Part shown: in pieces, positions 40,301-48,152 of the stretch | How positions within the stretch are numbered: position 1 is the first letter of the stretch | Layout: each line of letters starts with the position of its first letter | DNA from: RGIG1959 sp045651865 | Lineage (GTDB): Bacteria; Bacillota; Clostridia; Oscillospirales; Acutalibacteraceae | NCBI GenBank assembly: GCA_045651865.1 | Contig: JAZRTC010000038.1 | Span: 1-56,341, forward strand | Length of the DNA stretch: 56,341 nucleotides | Reading direction: 5' to 3' | Notes under the pieces: generated by a model | The model's database searches: none | What the model was told of the DNA's origin: nothing | Seen by the model: the letters and a program-made list of their open reading frames with translations, nothing else | Program-made: the position numbers and the translations under genes

Positions 40301-43300
40301 AACAGCTCTCACGATAAGAATAAAACCGGCCAGGATATGCAGCATGTCTATGGTCAAATGTGGATTACAACTAAAGCAGACCTGCCTGTTTATCGTGGTC
40401 CGTACACATGGGCAACCGTTGACGGCTATACCTACGAGAGTTCCTGCCAGGTCCCGGTGTATGCGACGATTTCGTTCCCGGGATATAATAACCAAAAATG
40501 GGGTGTTACAGGCTCTGTTGATAAGAACGGCACATCCCATGTGGGTTATGTTCTTTTAAGTGATTCCAGCGGCACCTATGCAACAGCGGATGCCGGCGAA
40601 CTGTACAAGACATATTCGTTCAATTCGTATACAGATTATGTTGCGAAATATGATCCGTCCACAAACGATCAATCGGTTGCGATCAGCAATTTCGCAAAAG
40701 AGTTTTTGCAGGATCTTCGCAATGAATGGACGCTTTCCAACTTTATCGGCAAATACGGTTCTATTAAATCGGCGGATAATTCCAGCGGTAGCTGGAAAGC
40801 TGTTGAGAACACAACGCACTCCGGCAAGGAGTATAAAGAAGGAAAAGATGTTTACAGCGGCGACTCTTACGGCGTACAGTTGATGTATGCCAACATGTGG
40901 CGCAGACAGGGTGGTACCAGCACAACCAATACGCTGAAGGATATAACTTTCCGTGCGGTGAACACCACGGATATGCAATTGTCCTATACCCGCAAGAAAA
41001 ACACAGCAAACAACTTCTCCTTTGGTATGTCGCGTATTTTCGATGAACCGATTACGCTTCACACCAATACCATTCATCAGTCCTTCCCGGTGTTTTATTT
41101 TGACTTTACCGCTCCGCCCATTCAAGACGGTAAAAGCTCCATGTCGATCGGTATTAGCATGCGCATCAACGGTGTGGATAAGATGTATTATCTGGATGCA
41201 GATGACGGCTGTTTGAAAGCGGGATATCATGCAGATCTCGGCGGTAATATGTATGGTTATTTCTCGTTTGAGGATATCATCACAGCGACCAAAAACGGCA
41301 CCAACACCATCGGCGGTACCGCATACGACAATTACGGCACAGTCGAAGTTGTCGGTATCAGCATTTATTTCTGGCGAGATGTAAACGCTTATACCGGTGG
41401 AGATTCCGAAACCATGACATTCCGTCGTCTGGAAATCTGGCAGGAAGAAACTGACTGGCTGGATACGATTATCGCGGATAACCAGCATATGAGTGGTTTG
41501 GGCGAAAAACAGTCGACGAAAATGAACGAGAAAGTCAAAGACTCGATGAACATCATCAACGATGCGTTCTTCCACAGTCATGATGAGCGAAATGACGGCA
41601 ACATTTCGATCAGCCGTGTGAACGGCTCTGACGGCAAAGGTGTTCTTAACGATATGACGGGCGTCAACAGCACCTTGGATGGCTACAAGTATAAGACGAC
41701 GGACAACACGGAATCCGAAACCGTGATGCTTGATCAAAGCCAGTTTGCCAATATGTCGAAAGAGCAGTTTGAACTGACCCGCAGCAAGTCTTACCGTAAG
41801 ACCAACTCTAATAAGGGTTGGGCGGCTCGTATCCAGGCAGATACCAACGGTGACAATGTGATCGACGAGAGGGACGACCGTTACTTCTCCTACGATTTCA
41901 ACTCTTCTACGGAAACGATCAAAACCAACAAAGCGGGCAAAAACTTGTATGAGTACCGCTCGTCCCTTGGCCACCTGCGTGTGTGGGTGCCGGCAGGTCA
42001 GACTGCTTCCGTCGTCTTTGAGGCGGACCGCTCCTTCAACACCAAGAACTACAAGTATCTGTACTACTCTTACTCGATGCGTGATGTCGCAACCGGCATT
42101 TCTGCAGAGGATAAGTCAGTTGATGGTAAGGGTTCCGGTGTTGCGGTCGCGATCAAGAGTCAGCAGAACACTTCCGACCGCGCTTATATGGAAGCGGACG
42201 GCAGCTGGGTGTATTATGCTGAGGGCACACCTTACTGGTCGGACCAGAATCGTGAGGATCGCCGTCAGTTCAACACCACAATGAACGCGGCACTTGATTT
42301 GTCGACAACGAATCTTGAATCCATCAACCAGCTTGTGTTCTATCTGCGCAACAGCGAAGCAACGGACACGGCGGAGTTCTACATCAACTACATCTACCTG
42401 TCCAATGTACCTCCCACGGACATGATTACCCGTGAGCTTGAGCAGGTGCAGACACAGTATTATTACTTGATGGATAACACGGGTGACCGTTACTCGGCTC
42501 GTTTCCCGACCTTGGATAATCCCACCGGTCAGGTTACGGGTCTGAAGAACGACGAGTTGGGCACGGACGCTAATGCTAACGACCGTGTTAATCCCATCAA
42601 GGTCGTGCGCGGCGAGTATCTCTCCACAGGTACTTACTTCAACAATCAATCGATTCGCGGTTATGGTGATTATGAAACCGGCGATATTTACGACAAAACA
42701 GGAAACGGCATAGACGGTTCGATGAAGGACATCATGTTCTATTCGGGTGTCAGCGCTGATGAAGGTTACATCCACGACATCGGTGATTATTACACTTACA
42801 AGGATACGAACGGTGACGGTGAAAAAGAGATTTACGACATGATGTGGTCTTACGGCCGTTGGTACACCGATGAGAACGAGGGTGGCCTGAACAACATGTT
42901 TATCGGAAGTCCAAACGCTTCCGAAGAAGAGAAAGCGGATGGTAACTTCCGTGAAAACAACATCTCGGGTGCACTGACCCGTCGTTATGCGACCGAGAAC
43001 TATGTCCTGCTTCGTGCGGGCATCGAACCCAAGAAGTTCACGACCTACTACGACGCAGATGGCGGTGAGTTCCTCTACGATAACATGGAAGCCGATTCGG
43101 TCGAAAATCTGCAGAAGCTGACTGAAAACAGCTACTTCATCACCGACAATGTCATTCTGTCTTACTTCACGCAGCCCAAAAACATCGATATTATGAAGGG
43201 TGACAAGGGTTCGGATGAAAAAGTCTTCCTCCAGAAGCCCGGCTATAAGTTTGCAGGTTGGTATCATATCGATAACGAAACCGGCGATCTGGACTATGAG

Positions 43301-44581
43301 TTTAACGAGGAGGTAGGCACGCTTACGGAGGATGCTGCAAAACTGATGCTTTACATCCGTAAGCAAGAGGCTAAGATTGACTACTTCAAGGCGAAGTGGG
43401 TCGAGCTGACACCCGATGATGAAGGGTACGAAGACTTTTATGTCAACGGCACATGGAATGAAGAGACGAAAACAAGTACCCCCAAAACCTTTGATGTCCA
43501 ATTTATGTACGATGAGACCACACCTTGGACTACAGTGACGGTGGGTGCGACCGAGGATCAGTGGAACACCCGCTATGCAACCAAGCTCCCGACTGCGTCC
43601 AGATACATCAACGGTGTTCGTACAAACATCTACGGTTGGACAGCTGACGGCGGCAAAACTGTTTACGCTCCCGGTTCCAAGGTGTATGTCCTCAAAGAAG
43701 GCACAGTCTTCACGGCAGTGACGGATGCAGCTGCTGCAGGCAACCTGGTACACAAAATCACTCTGAATAACGCTCAGTTGTATGTCATGACTTCGGGTAC
43801 AAACGCTGTTCATGAGCAGCTTGTCACCGACGGAAGATACGGCATTGGTGTCTTGCAGGATGGTGACAAATACATCTACACCAATGTGCCTCACGACATT
43901 CGCCTTGTGGCGAAACCGATTGAGGGCGGCGAGATCGCAAAAGGTACGGCGGACGGTCAAACAGTTCACGGTGGCTGGATAGAAATTGCTCCGAACTATA
44001 ACACAGACAAGAATGGTCTCAAGTATGTGGTCGATCTGCCTGTGATTCTCTCGGACAACACGGAGAAGTATTACTTTACCTCGAACCGTGACCTTGAGAT
44101 TCAGTATCAGGATATCGGCACCATTATGAGCGGTGAATTCTACCAGTCGCAGCTAGGTGCGTATATGTCGATCGTCCCGAACCTTGTGGACGATGCGCTG
44201 GTGAACGAGAAGGTTCACTTCACATCGCAGTTCAGCCTTCCCGCCGGTGCTGTGAAGCAGGCGGCAGGTACGCTGTACACCAAGAGCACCTATTATGACA
44301 CCTTCAAGAACGCTGATGAGAGCATGCGTCTGAACATAAACTCTGTTGACGCCAGCTCGGTTAGCTTGAAGAACTACGAGACTGCCAATACCACCGCAGT
44401 GCGTTATGTGCAGGCGACCAAGACTTCGGAGAGCAATGAGTTCACCATGAGTGTTGGCCGCTCGAACAAGAGTGATGCGCTCTATTACGCCCGCTCCTAT
44501 GTGATCTACACGATCGATGGTGAATATTATGTGGCGTACAGCTCCGTGGTGGCATTTGACCTCGCTGAGATACTTGAGTAA
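37337..44581 (+). CDS. Giant secreted protein with InlB-type repeats and Ca-binding loops
   Basis: 2414 residues. Signal peptide ~1-34 (VLPVFASA-D). Most of the length is beta-rich, Tyr/Asn/Asp/Thr-rich extracellular sequence with no enzyme motif I recognise. Single EF-hand/dockerin-like calcium loops occur near residues ~230 (KDTNGDGSVSASGD), ~1498 (ADTNGDNVIDERDD) and ~1820 (KDTNGDGEKE). Residues ~1900-2030 fit Listeria-Bacteroides (InlB B) repeats (KFTTYYDADGGEF ... PGYKFAGWYH ... FKAKW), with a second partial repeat after. The last ~150 residues (ARSYVIYTIDGEYYVAYSS) resemble ends of other clostridial surface proteins. No LPXTG or membrane anchor. SD AAAGGGG. Adhesin or surface-layer role is a guess. 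Confidence 0.8.
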   Translation: MKTTHITKAIALVMTMMMLLSCVPSSVLPVFASADSQQSSIFDNVTLGKGTVTNTEAYNGPDYAAGPKEVQYDSANNPIVWNQYSPYEPYATNDETHPFLPGGSAWIDLKSIFYGAPATPNIPLTKWSANTSVVNITGTGDKYDNTHGVLSGKEINAIDDMNLIDEYLWATDSAPIGSDVNNIEYGIVQSGVKKHDVKLTIYKKAAEASENGKSIFYNMETGKKMENIIFKDTNGDGSVSASGDIFDIDGNHIPCSWDGEEKLSDGTTVYKYSYSTTFYDVERKPLEEGEEDVSARVYNRYDAMQGKWGLTLDKNVSSVMWSPTWAANYYGAGKALNNSDLYLSDTPYLFFSTEAPDSTQMAISLLIGAPVQSERKATNNGQTKVTKDSSSNYEFRWYTITDNSDRPGVDTESMDYSMVPNVTVSDVVYDHYALTSSSSDLLALMLANDPDSLNPLKVAEKAGKDPETMYVNGAITGCIDFTQLLPLLMSMYDKNDQHHGREDVKYKIAQIRVDTKTSEAVTFAAEGVEDSACRINYMYFGPGQATIYTPQSVVGNDINGANWMYAQLDDQIGDQNPNRVAKNRQNVDSDTHKAGDVISGYYIGDNNFDFDSSYTNGWDNGMAVSVTNTPNNPQLMTIDTYGKGDGQYITYDQYYNDMLAHYKAIDGTDQDPDGKKDEKIDGHGIYQLAEFTKCSVDSKSRIWKYTDLNGNVQYLETEHNHYDDVQYIMVTVPIRKWVNVLGDSRKLSFNINVEQYSTQGGGKIDPTFCIWGNNMGSVGPGHGDIKTGNRFRGEDMLAVFGKGYYQVDCSYNYAAAEIDKTLGNATFYDGTDSWFDWLRSPYVYGLTITDATVKANGTRLGYGDEMIGYTFVTAIRYAVPAGTKFTVQGMKGDGNSAGLNTYSTSGAIVSAHDGGTGVQPEIHVDQSLNEKIVTSTGSSSEGYTYYENPNGTLKGTQSTGAAAYGPMLEQSFYTIYDMLDTERLNTAGNSSHDKNKTGQDMQHVYGQMWITTKADLPVYRGPYTWATVDGYTYESSCQVPVYATISFPGYNNQKWGVTGSVDKNGTSHVGYVLLSDSSGTYATADAGELYKTYSFNSYTDYVAKYDPSTNDQSVAISNFAKEFLQDLRNEWTLSNFIGKYGSIKSADNSSGSWKAVENTTHSGKEYKEGKDVYSGDSYGVQLMYANMWRRQGGTSTTNTLKDITFRAVNTTDMQLSYTRKKNTANNFSFGMSRIFDEPITLHTNTIHQSFPVFYFDFTAPPIQDGKSSMSIGISMRINGVDKMYYLDADDGCLKAGYHADLGGNMYGYFSFEDIITATKNGTNTIGGTAYDNYGTVEVVGISIYFWRDVNAYTGGDSETMTFRRLEIWQEETDWLDTIIADNQHMSGLGEKQSTKMNEKVKDSMNIINDAFFHSHDERNDGNISISRVNGSDGKGVLNDMTGVNSTLDGYKYKTTDNTESETVMLDQSQFANMSKEQFELTRSKSYRKTNSNKGWAARIQADTNGDNVIDERDDRYFSYDFNSSTETIKTNKAGKNLYEYRSSLGHLRVWVPAGQTASVVFEADRSFNTKNYKYLYYSYSMRDVATGISAEDKSVDGKGSGVAVAIKSQQNTSDRAYMEADGSWVYYAEGTPYWSDQNREDRRQFNTTMNAALDLSTTNLESINQLVFYLRNSEATDTAEFYINYIYLSNVPPTDMITRELEQVQTQYYYLMDNTGDRYSARFPTLDNPTGQVTGLKNDELGTDANANDRVNPIKVVRGEYLSTGTYFNNQSIRGYGDYETGDIYDKTGNGIDGSMKDIMFYSGVSADEGYIHDIGDYYTYKDTNGDGEKEIYDMMWSYGRWYTDENEGGLNNMFIGSPNASEEEKADGNFRENNISGALTRRYATENYVLLRAGIEPKKFTTYYDADGGEFLYDNMEADSVENLQKLTENSYFITDNVILSYFTQPKNIDIMKGDKGSDEKVFLQKPGYKFAGWYHIDNETGDLDYEFNEEVGTLTEDAAKLMLYIRKQEAKIDYFKAKWVELTPDDEGYEDFYVNGTWNEETKTSTPKTFDVQFMYDETTPWTTVTVGATEDQWNTRYATKLPTASRYINGVRTNIYGWTADGGKTVYAPGSKVYVLKEGTVFTAVTDAAAAGNLVHKITLNNAQLYVMTSGTNAVHEQLVTDGRYGIGVLQDGDKYIYTNVPHDIRLVAKPIEGGEIAKGTADGQTVHGGWIEIAPNYNTDKNGLKYVVDLPVILSDNTEKYYFTSNRDLEIQYQDIGTIMSGEFYQSQLGAYMSIVPNLVDDALVNEKVHFTSQFSLPAGAVKQAAGTLYTKSTYYDTFKNADESMRLNINSVDASSVSLKNYETANTTAVRYVQATKTSESNEFTMSVGRSNKSDALYYARSYVIYTIDGEYYVAYSSVVAFDLAEILE

Positions 44582-44605
44582 AACTGAATGTTCAGAGAAA
44601 GAGAG

Positions 44606-44746
44606 ATGAGAGAAATGAAAAAAATGCCTTATGATTCTCCCGAACTCGACATTCGTTGGTTCGAGAGCGAGGAAATCTGCTCACATTCGGATCTCATAAC
44701 TGACGAAGACGGTGAAGATACCGTTCTTCCCGATGATGAGTGGTAA
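44606..44746 (+). CDS. Short acidic peptide (46 codons) directly after the giant protein
   Basis: Starts at 44606 (MREMKKMPYDSPELDIRW), 24 bases after the giant gene's stop, and ends VLPDDEW before a strong terminator. Alternative starts are the Mets at codons 4 and 7. A purine-rich AGAGAAAGAGAG precedes it but there is no perfect SD. The composition is strongly acidic after the first seven residues, with one Cys (ICSHS). Short peptides of the form basic start, Y-x-x-P-E, aromatic/acidic middle follow surface protein genes in other Clostridia as I remember them, without known function. It could be a small regulator, chaperone or modified peptide. Coding status is likely but unproven. Confidence 0.55.
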   Translation: MREMKKMPYDSPELDIRWFESEEICSHSDLITDEDGEDTVLPDDEW

Positions 44747-44755
44747 CAACTGCAC

Positions 44756-44788
44756 AAAAAGCCCCGCCGATTTTCGGCGCGGCTTTTT
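44756..44788 (+). terminator. Terminator after the giant protein / short peptide unit
   Basis: AAAAAGCCCCGCCGA / CGGCGCGGCTTTTT around TTTT, 9 bases past the peptide stop. Confidence 0.9.
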
Positions 44789-44799
44789 CTTGTTTGAAC

Positions 44800-45060
44800 C
44801 AATCCGAAATCGGCGCACTGACCCGCTGTGGGGAATGGCGTTTGCACCCTCTCGTTCGTGAGCATCCGCAATCGGCTAACGGACGATGTCGCTCTTTTTT
44901 GTGGTACGGGCGAGACAGGGGAAGTTCATATGCAATCGACGGCGGCACCGTAGGGCGCGCAGACTCTGCGCGACGCATGGGGAGTATCCAGAATCAATAT
45001 CGCTGTAGGGTGGGGGTTTGCCCCCGCTGCATCGGGAGTATTCAAAATCGATGCACCAAC
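44800..45060. repeat. Noncoding region with dispersed repeats
   Basis: Contains GTAGGGCGCGCAGACTCTGC (44951) and a copy (45004-45054) of the GTAGGG...CATCGGGAG repeat, plus AATCGGC-type fragments resembling 34640-34740. No open frame worth calling. Confidence 0.5.
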
Positions 45061-45099
45061 CTGCCATCAAACTCACATCCACAAATTTTAATTTGCTAC

Positions 45100-45128
45100 T
45101 TGACAAAAGCATCCGAAAGAGATATACT
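45100..45128 (+). promoter_or_regulatory. Promoter of the T-box-trpB unit
   Basis: TTGACA (45100-45105), 17 bases, TATACT (45123-45128), 25 bases before stem I of the T-box. Confidence 0.8.
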
Positions 45129-45149
45129 TATTTCAATACTTTAAACCGA

Positions 45150-45384
45150 TGAACGGGTGTAAGTAACGCACAAGGATGTTTTCAGAGAGCCGTCGGGCGG
45201 TGTGAGACGGTAGCGGATGTGTGCGCGAATGGCCCCGTGAGGGCGGTCTGAAACCGACACTGTGCGGCGGTAGGCACCGACGGAACCTCTAACCGTTATG
45301 ATGAGAGCGCATTGTGAGTGCGTGATAAAAACCGTATGGGTGGCTGACAGACCTCTGTTCCTATGTGGAGCAGAGGCTTTTTTG
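45150..45384 (+). promoter_or_regulatory. T-box riboswitch, tryptophan specifier
   Basis: Stem I: ACGGG (45153-45157) pairs with CCCGT (45234-45238). The internal loop has AAGTA on the 5' side and GAATGGC on the 3' side, so the specifier is TGG (Trp, 45230-45232). CGCACA (45167-45172) pairs with TGTGCG (45220-45225), and the distal arm carries AGAGAG and GGTGTGAGACGG. The T-box bulge region is GGGTGGC (45338-45344). The terminator is CCTCTGTTC / GAGCAGAGG (45352-45360, 45368-45376) then T6. Uncharged tRNA-Trp would pair with TGG and the bulge, prevent the terminator and allow trpB expression. Confidence 0.88.
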
Positions 45385-45422
45385 TTCACAGATTGCAGTG
45401 TATCAAAGGAGCGTGTTTCGCG

Positions 45423-46658
45423 ATGAATAAATACAAAGAGTTTGACAATTATCTCAAGGAATTCCCGTCCGAGGACGGCTATTTCGGCGAGTACGGCGGT
45501 GCATTTTTACCGCCCGAGCTGGAGCCTGCATTCAAAGAGGCAAACGATGCCTACGAGGCGATTTGTCATTCGGCGCAGTTTATCAACGAGCTTCGCCGCA
45601 TCCGCAAGGAATTCCAGGGTCGCCCGACGCCTGTGTACCACTGCGAGCGTCTCTCGAAGCTGTTTGGCAACTGCCAGATCTATCTCAAGCGCGAGGACCT
45701 CAACCACACAGGTGCGCACAAGCTCAACCACTGCATGGGCGAAGGCTTGCTGGCAAAGTTTATGGGCAAGAAAAAGGTGATCGCCGAAACCGGTGCCGGT
45801 CAGCACGGTGTTGCGTTGGCAACGGCGGCGGCGTATTTCGGGATGGATTGCGATATCTATATGGGCGAGGTTGACATTGCCAAGCAACACCCCAATGTGA
45901 TCCGCATGAAAATGCTGGGTGCGAATGTCATTCCCGTCACCCACGGTCTGAAAACACTTAAAGAAGCGGTGGACGCCGCGTTTGAGGCGTACCTCAAGGA
46001 ATATGACCACGCGATCTATTGCATCGGCTCGTGCCTCGGCCCGCACCCGTTCCCGAAGATGGTGCGTGACTTCCAGCATGTGATCGGCGAAGAAGCGCGT
46101 GCGCAATTTCTGGAAATGACGGGCATCATGCCCGATGCCGTGTGCGCATGTGTCGGTGGCGGCTCCAACAGCCTTGGTATGTTCACGCCGTTCCTTGCCG
46201 ATCCCGTGGAGATCTACGGTGTGGAGCCGCTCGGTCGCGGCGGTGCGGTCGGTGATCACGCGGCGACGATGCAATACGGCACAAAGGGTATGCTCCACGG
46301 CTTCAAGAGCTATCTTCTGCAGGACGAAAACGGCGAGCCTCTGCCTGTGTATTCCATTGCATCGGGTCTTGACTATCCCGGCGTCGGTCCCGAGCACGCA
46401 TATTTGCGCGATCAAGGTCGTGTGCATTATGAGACGGCGACCGACGAGGAGGCGATGGAGGCGTTCTTCCTGCTGTGCAAGTACGAGGGCATTATCCCTG
46501 CCATCGAGAGCTCCCATGCTCTTGCCTATGCCATCCGTTACGCCAAGGAGCATCCCTCGGGTTCGATTCTGGTGTGTCTGTCGGGTCGCGGTGACAAGGA
46601 CATCGACTATGTCTATGAGCAATACGGTTGCGGCGAACAATTCAATATCGAGCGATAA
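45423..46658 (+). CDS. trpB: Tryptophan synthase beta chain
   Basis: 411 residues. The PLP lysine is Lys100 in REDLNHTGAHKLNH. AETGAGQHGVA (~120-130) contains the catalytic Glu, and CVGGGSNSLGMF binds the cofactor phosphate. It joins indole and serine to tryptophan. trpA and the other trp genes are absent here, so it either partners with a distant TrpA or salvages free indole. Start at 45423 with AAGGAG 12 bases upstream. Controlled by the tryptophan T-box directly upstream. Confidence 0.95.
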   Translation: MNKYKEFDNYLKEFPSEDGYFGEYGGAFLPPELEPAFKEANDAYEAICHSAQFINELRRIRKEFQGRPTPVYHCERLSKLFGNCQIYLKREDLNHTGAHKLNHCMGEGLLAKFMGKKKVIAETGAGQHGVALATAAAYFGMDCDIYMGEVDIAKQHPNVIRMKMLGANVIPVTHGLKTLKEAVDAAFEAYLKEYDHAIYCIGSCLGPHPFPKMVRDFQHVIGEEARAQFLEMTGIMPDAVCACVGGGSNSLGMFTPFLADPVEIYGVEPLGRGGAVGDHAATMQYGTKGMLHGFKSYLLQDENGEPLPVYSIASGLDYPGVGPEHAYLRDQGRVHYETATDEEAMEAFFLLCKYEGIIPAIESSHALAYAIRYAKEHPSGSILVCLSGRGDKDIDYVYEQYGCGEQFNIER

Positions 46659-46662
46659 CAAA

Positions 46663-46698
46663 AAAGAGCTGTCGTGCACATCTGCACGACAGCTCTTT
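46663..46698. terminator. Bidirectional terminator between trpB and the small lipoprotein gene
   Basis: AAAGAGCTGTCGTGCA / TGCACGACAGCTCTTT with a CATC loop, in the 50-base convergent gap. Confidence 0.93.
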
Positions 46699-46708
46699 AT
46701 GTATTGGA

Positions 46709-47095
46709 TTACGCTTTTTTGAAAACAAGCACATCGTCTGCGGTTGTCAAGGTAACGGTGTCGCCGTCTACCGTGTAAGTGCCTTCGATGACTTTCTGCG
46801 AGATGTGCAAGGACAGCTTCGTGCCGTCGTCGAAAAACACACCGCCGAGGGTGGAACCGTCAAAATATGCGCGAAGTGTGCCGTTTTCATTGAAGGTGAG
46901 CTTATCAAGCGGCGAGACCTGAGCGGTCACAGTCCAGTCGCCGACGAAAAGGCTGTCTTTGGCATCCTGCGCTTGCGGAATGGTCTGTACATTGCCCATC
47001 GGCGGTACATCGTGGTTGTGATTGTGGGTGTCGCCGCACGCCGTTGCCGTAATGAGCATCAGCAGGCAGAGAGCAAGAGCAATAAAATGTTTCAT
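46709..47095 (-). CDS. Small lipoprotein of unknown function
   Basis: 128 residues. Lipoprotein signal peptide with TATAC (Cys20), then a His-rich stretch DTHNHNHD that could bind metal. A beta-rich lipocalin-like domain follows (FVGDWTVTAQVSPLDKLTFNE ... GTYTVDGDTVTLT). The GTYTVDGDTVTLT pattern resembles that in the M56 protease and its lipoprotein at 10.9-14.3 kb, a common extracellular module. The start at 47095 has AAGGAG upstream; the longer frame has no ribosome site and would hide the signal peptide. Confidence 0.72.
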   Translation of the reverse strand: MKHFIALALCLLMLITATACGDTHNHNHDVPPMGNVQTIPQAQDAKDSLFVGDWTVTAQVSPLDKLTFNENGTLRAYFDGSTLGGVFFDDGTKLSLHISQKVIEGTYTVDGDTVTLTTADDVLVFKKA

Positions 47096-47129
47096 TTGAA
47101 ATATCTCCTTATAGCAAGTTTCTGCACAT

Positions 47130-47159
47130 ATGATACACCAAAAGGCAGGGTGTTTGCAA
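47130..47159 (-). promoter_or_regulatory. Promoter of the small lipoprotein gene
   Basis: Minus strand TTGCAA (47154-47159), 18 bases, TATCAT (47130-47135). Confidence 0.5.
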
Positions 47160-47306
47160 GCAGAAAGCGAAAATTCAACAAAAAATTCAAAAAATTCCCC
47201 AATTTTCTGCAAGAAAGAACTTTTATTTTGTTTCGGACTGTGCTATAATGTATGTGGCAAAGGCTGGGGATGTACAAGCACCCCCTTATGAAAGGACGGA
47301 ATTCCT

Positions 47307-48149
47307 ATGGACGCAAGTCAAAAAAAGCAACTGTCTGTCATGGCGACAAAGATCCGTATGGCGGCAATCGAAGGAACTTTTCATGCAAAGAGCGGTCACC
47401 CCGGCGGTTCTCTGTCGGCGGCAGATGTGCTCGCATATTTGTATTTTGCTAAGATGAATGTGGATCCGCAGAATCCCAAGGACCCCAAGCGCGACCGTTT
47501 CGTGCTGTCCAAGGGTCACGCGGCACCTTCTTATTACGGTGCGCTCGCACACAAGGGCTTTTTCTCGCTGGACGAGATCAAGGTCCTGCGCCATGTGGGC
47601 GCGATGCTGCAGGGTCACCCCGATATGAAGGGCACCCCGGGCGTCGATATGTCCACTGGTTCGCTCGGTCAGGGTGTGTCGGCGGCGGTCGGCATGGCAC
47701 TGGCGGGCAAGCTCGACAACGCGGAGTATCGCGTTTACACCCTCCTCGGTGACGGTGAGATCCAGGAAGGTCAGGTGTGGGAAGCGGCGATGTTCGCTTC
47801 GCACAAAAAGCTCGACAACCTCTGTGTGATGGTGGATAACAACAACCTCCAGATCGACGGTACGCTGGATCAGGTCAACTCGCCCTATCCGATTCCCGAG
47901 AAGTTCGCGGCATTCGGCTTTGAGGTTGAGGAGATTGACGGTCACGACTTTGACGCGATCGAAGCGGCGCTTGCGCGTGCAGAGCAGACAAAGGGCAAGC
48001 CTTATGCGATTGTTCTCAAGACGGTCAAGGGCAAAGGCGTGTCGTTTATGGAAAATCAGGTCGGCTGGCACGGCGTGGCTCCCAATGCCGAGCAGTATGA
48101 AGCGGCAATGGCGGAACTGAACGCGAAACTGGCGGAATTGGAGGCGTAA
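47307..48149 (+). CDS. Transketolase, N-terminal (thiamine diphosphate) subunit
   Basis: 280 residues. GHPGGSLSAADVLAYLYF at ~31-48, KGHAAPSYYGAL and the ThDP motif GDGEIQEGQVWEAAM...DNNNLQIDG are intact. With the next gene it makes a split transketolase, common in Clostridia and Archaea, that moves two-carbon units in the non-oxidative pentose phosphate pathway. SD AAAGGA 10-15 bases upstream. A TATAAT at 47244-47249 is a possible -10. Three bases separate it from the second subunit. Confidence 0.95.
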   Translation: MDASQKKQLSVMATKIRMAAIEGTFHAKSGHPGGSLSAADVLAYLYFAKMNVDPQNPKDPKRDRFVLSKGHAAPSYYGALAHKGFFSLDEIKVLRHVGAMLQGHPDMKGTPGVDMSTGSLGQGVSAAVGMALAGKLDNAEYRVYTLLGDGEIQEGQVWEAAMFASHKKLDNLCVMVDNNNLQIDGTLDQVNSPYPIPEKFAAFGFEVEEIDGHDFDAIEAALARAEQTKGKPYAIVLKTVKGKGVSFMENQVGWHGVAPNAEQYEAAMAELNAKLAELEA

Positions 48150-48152
48150 ACA

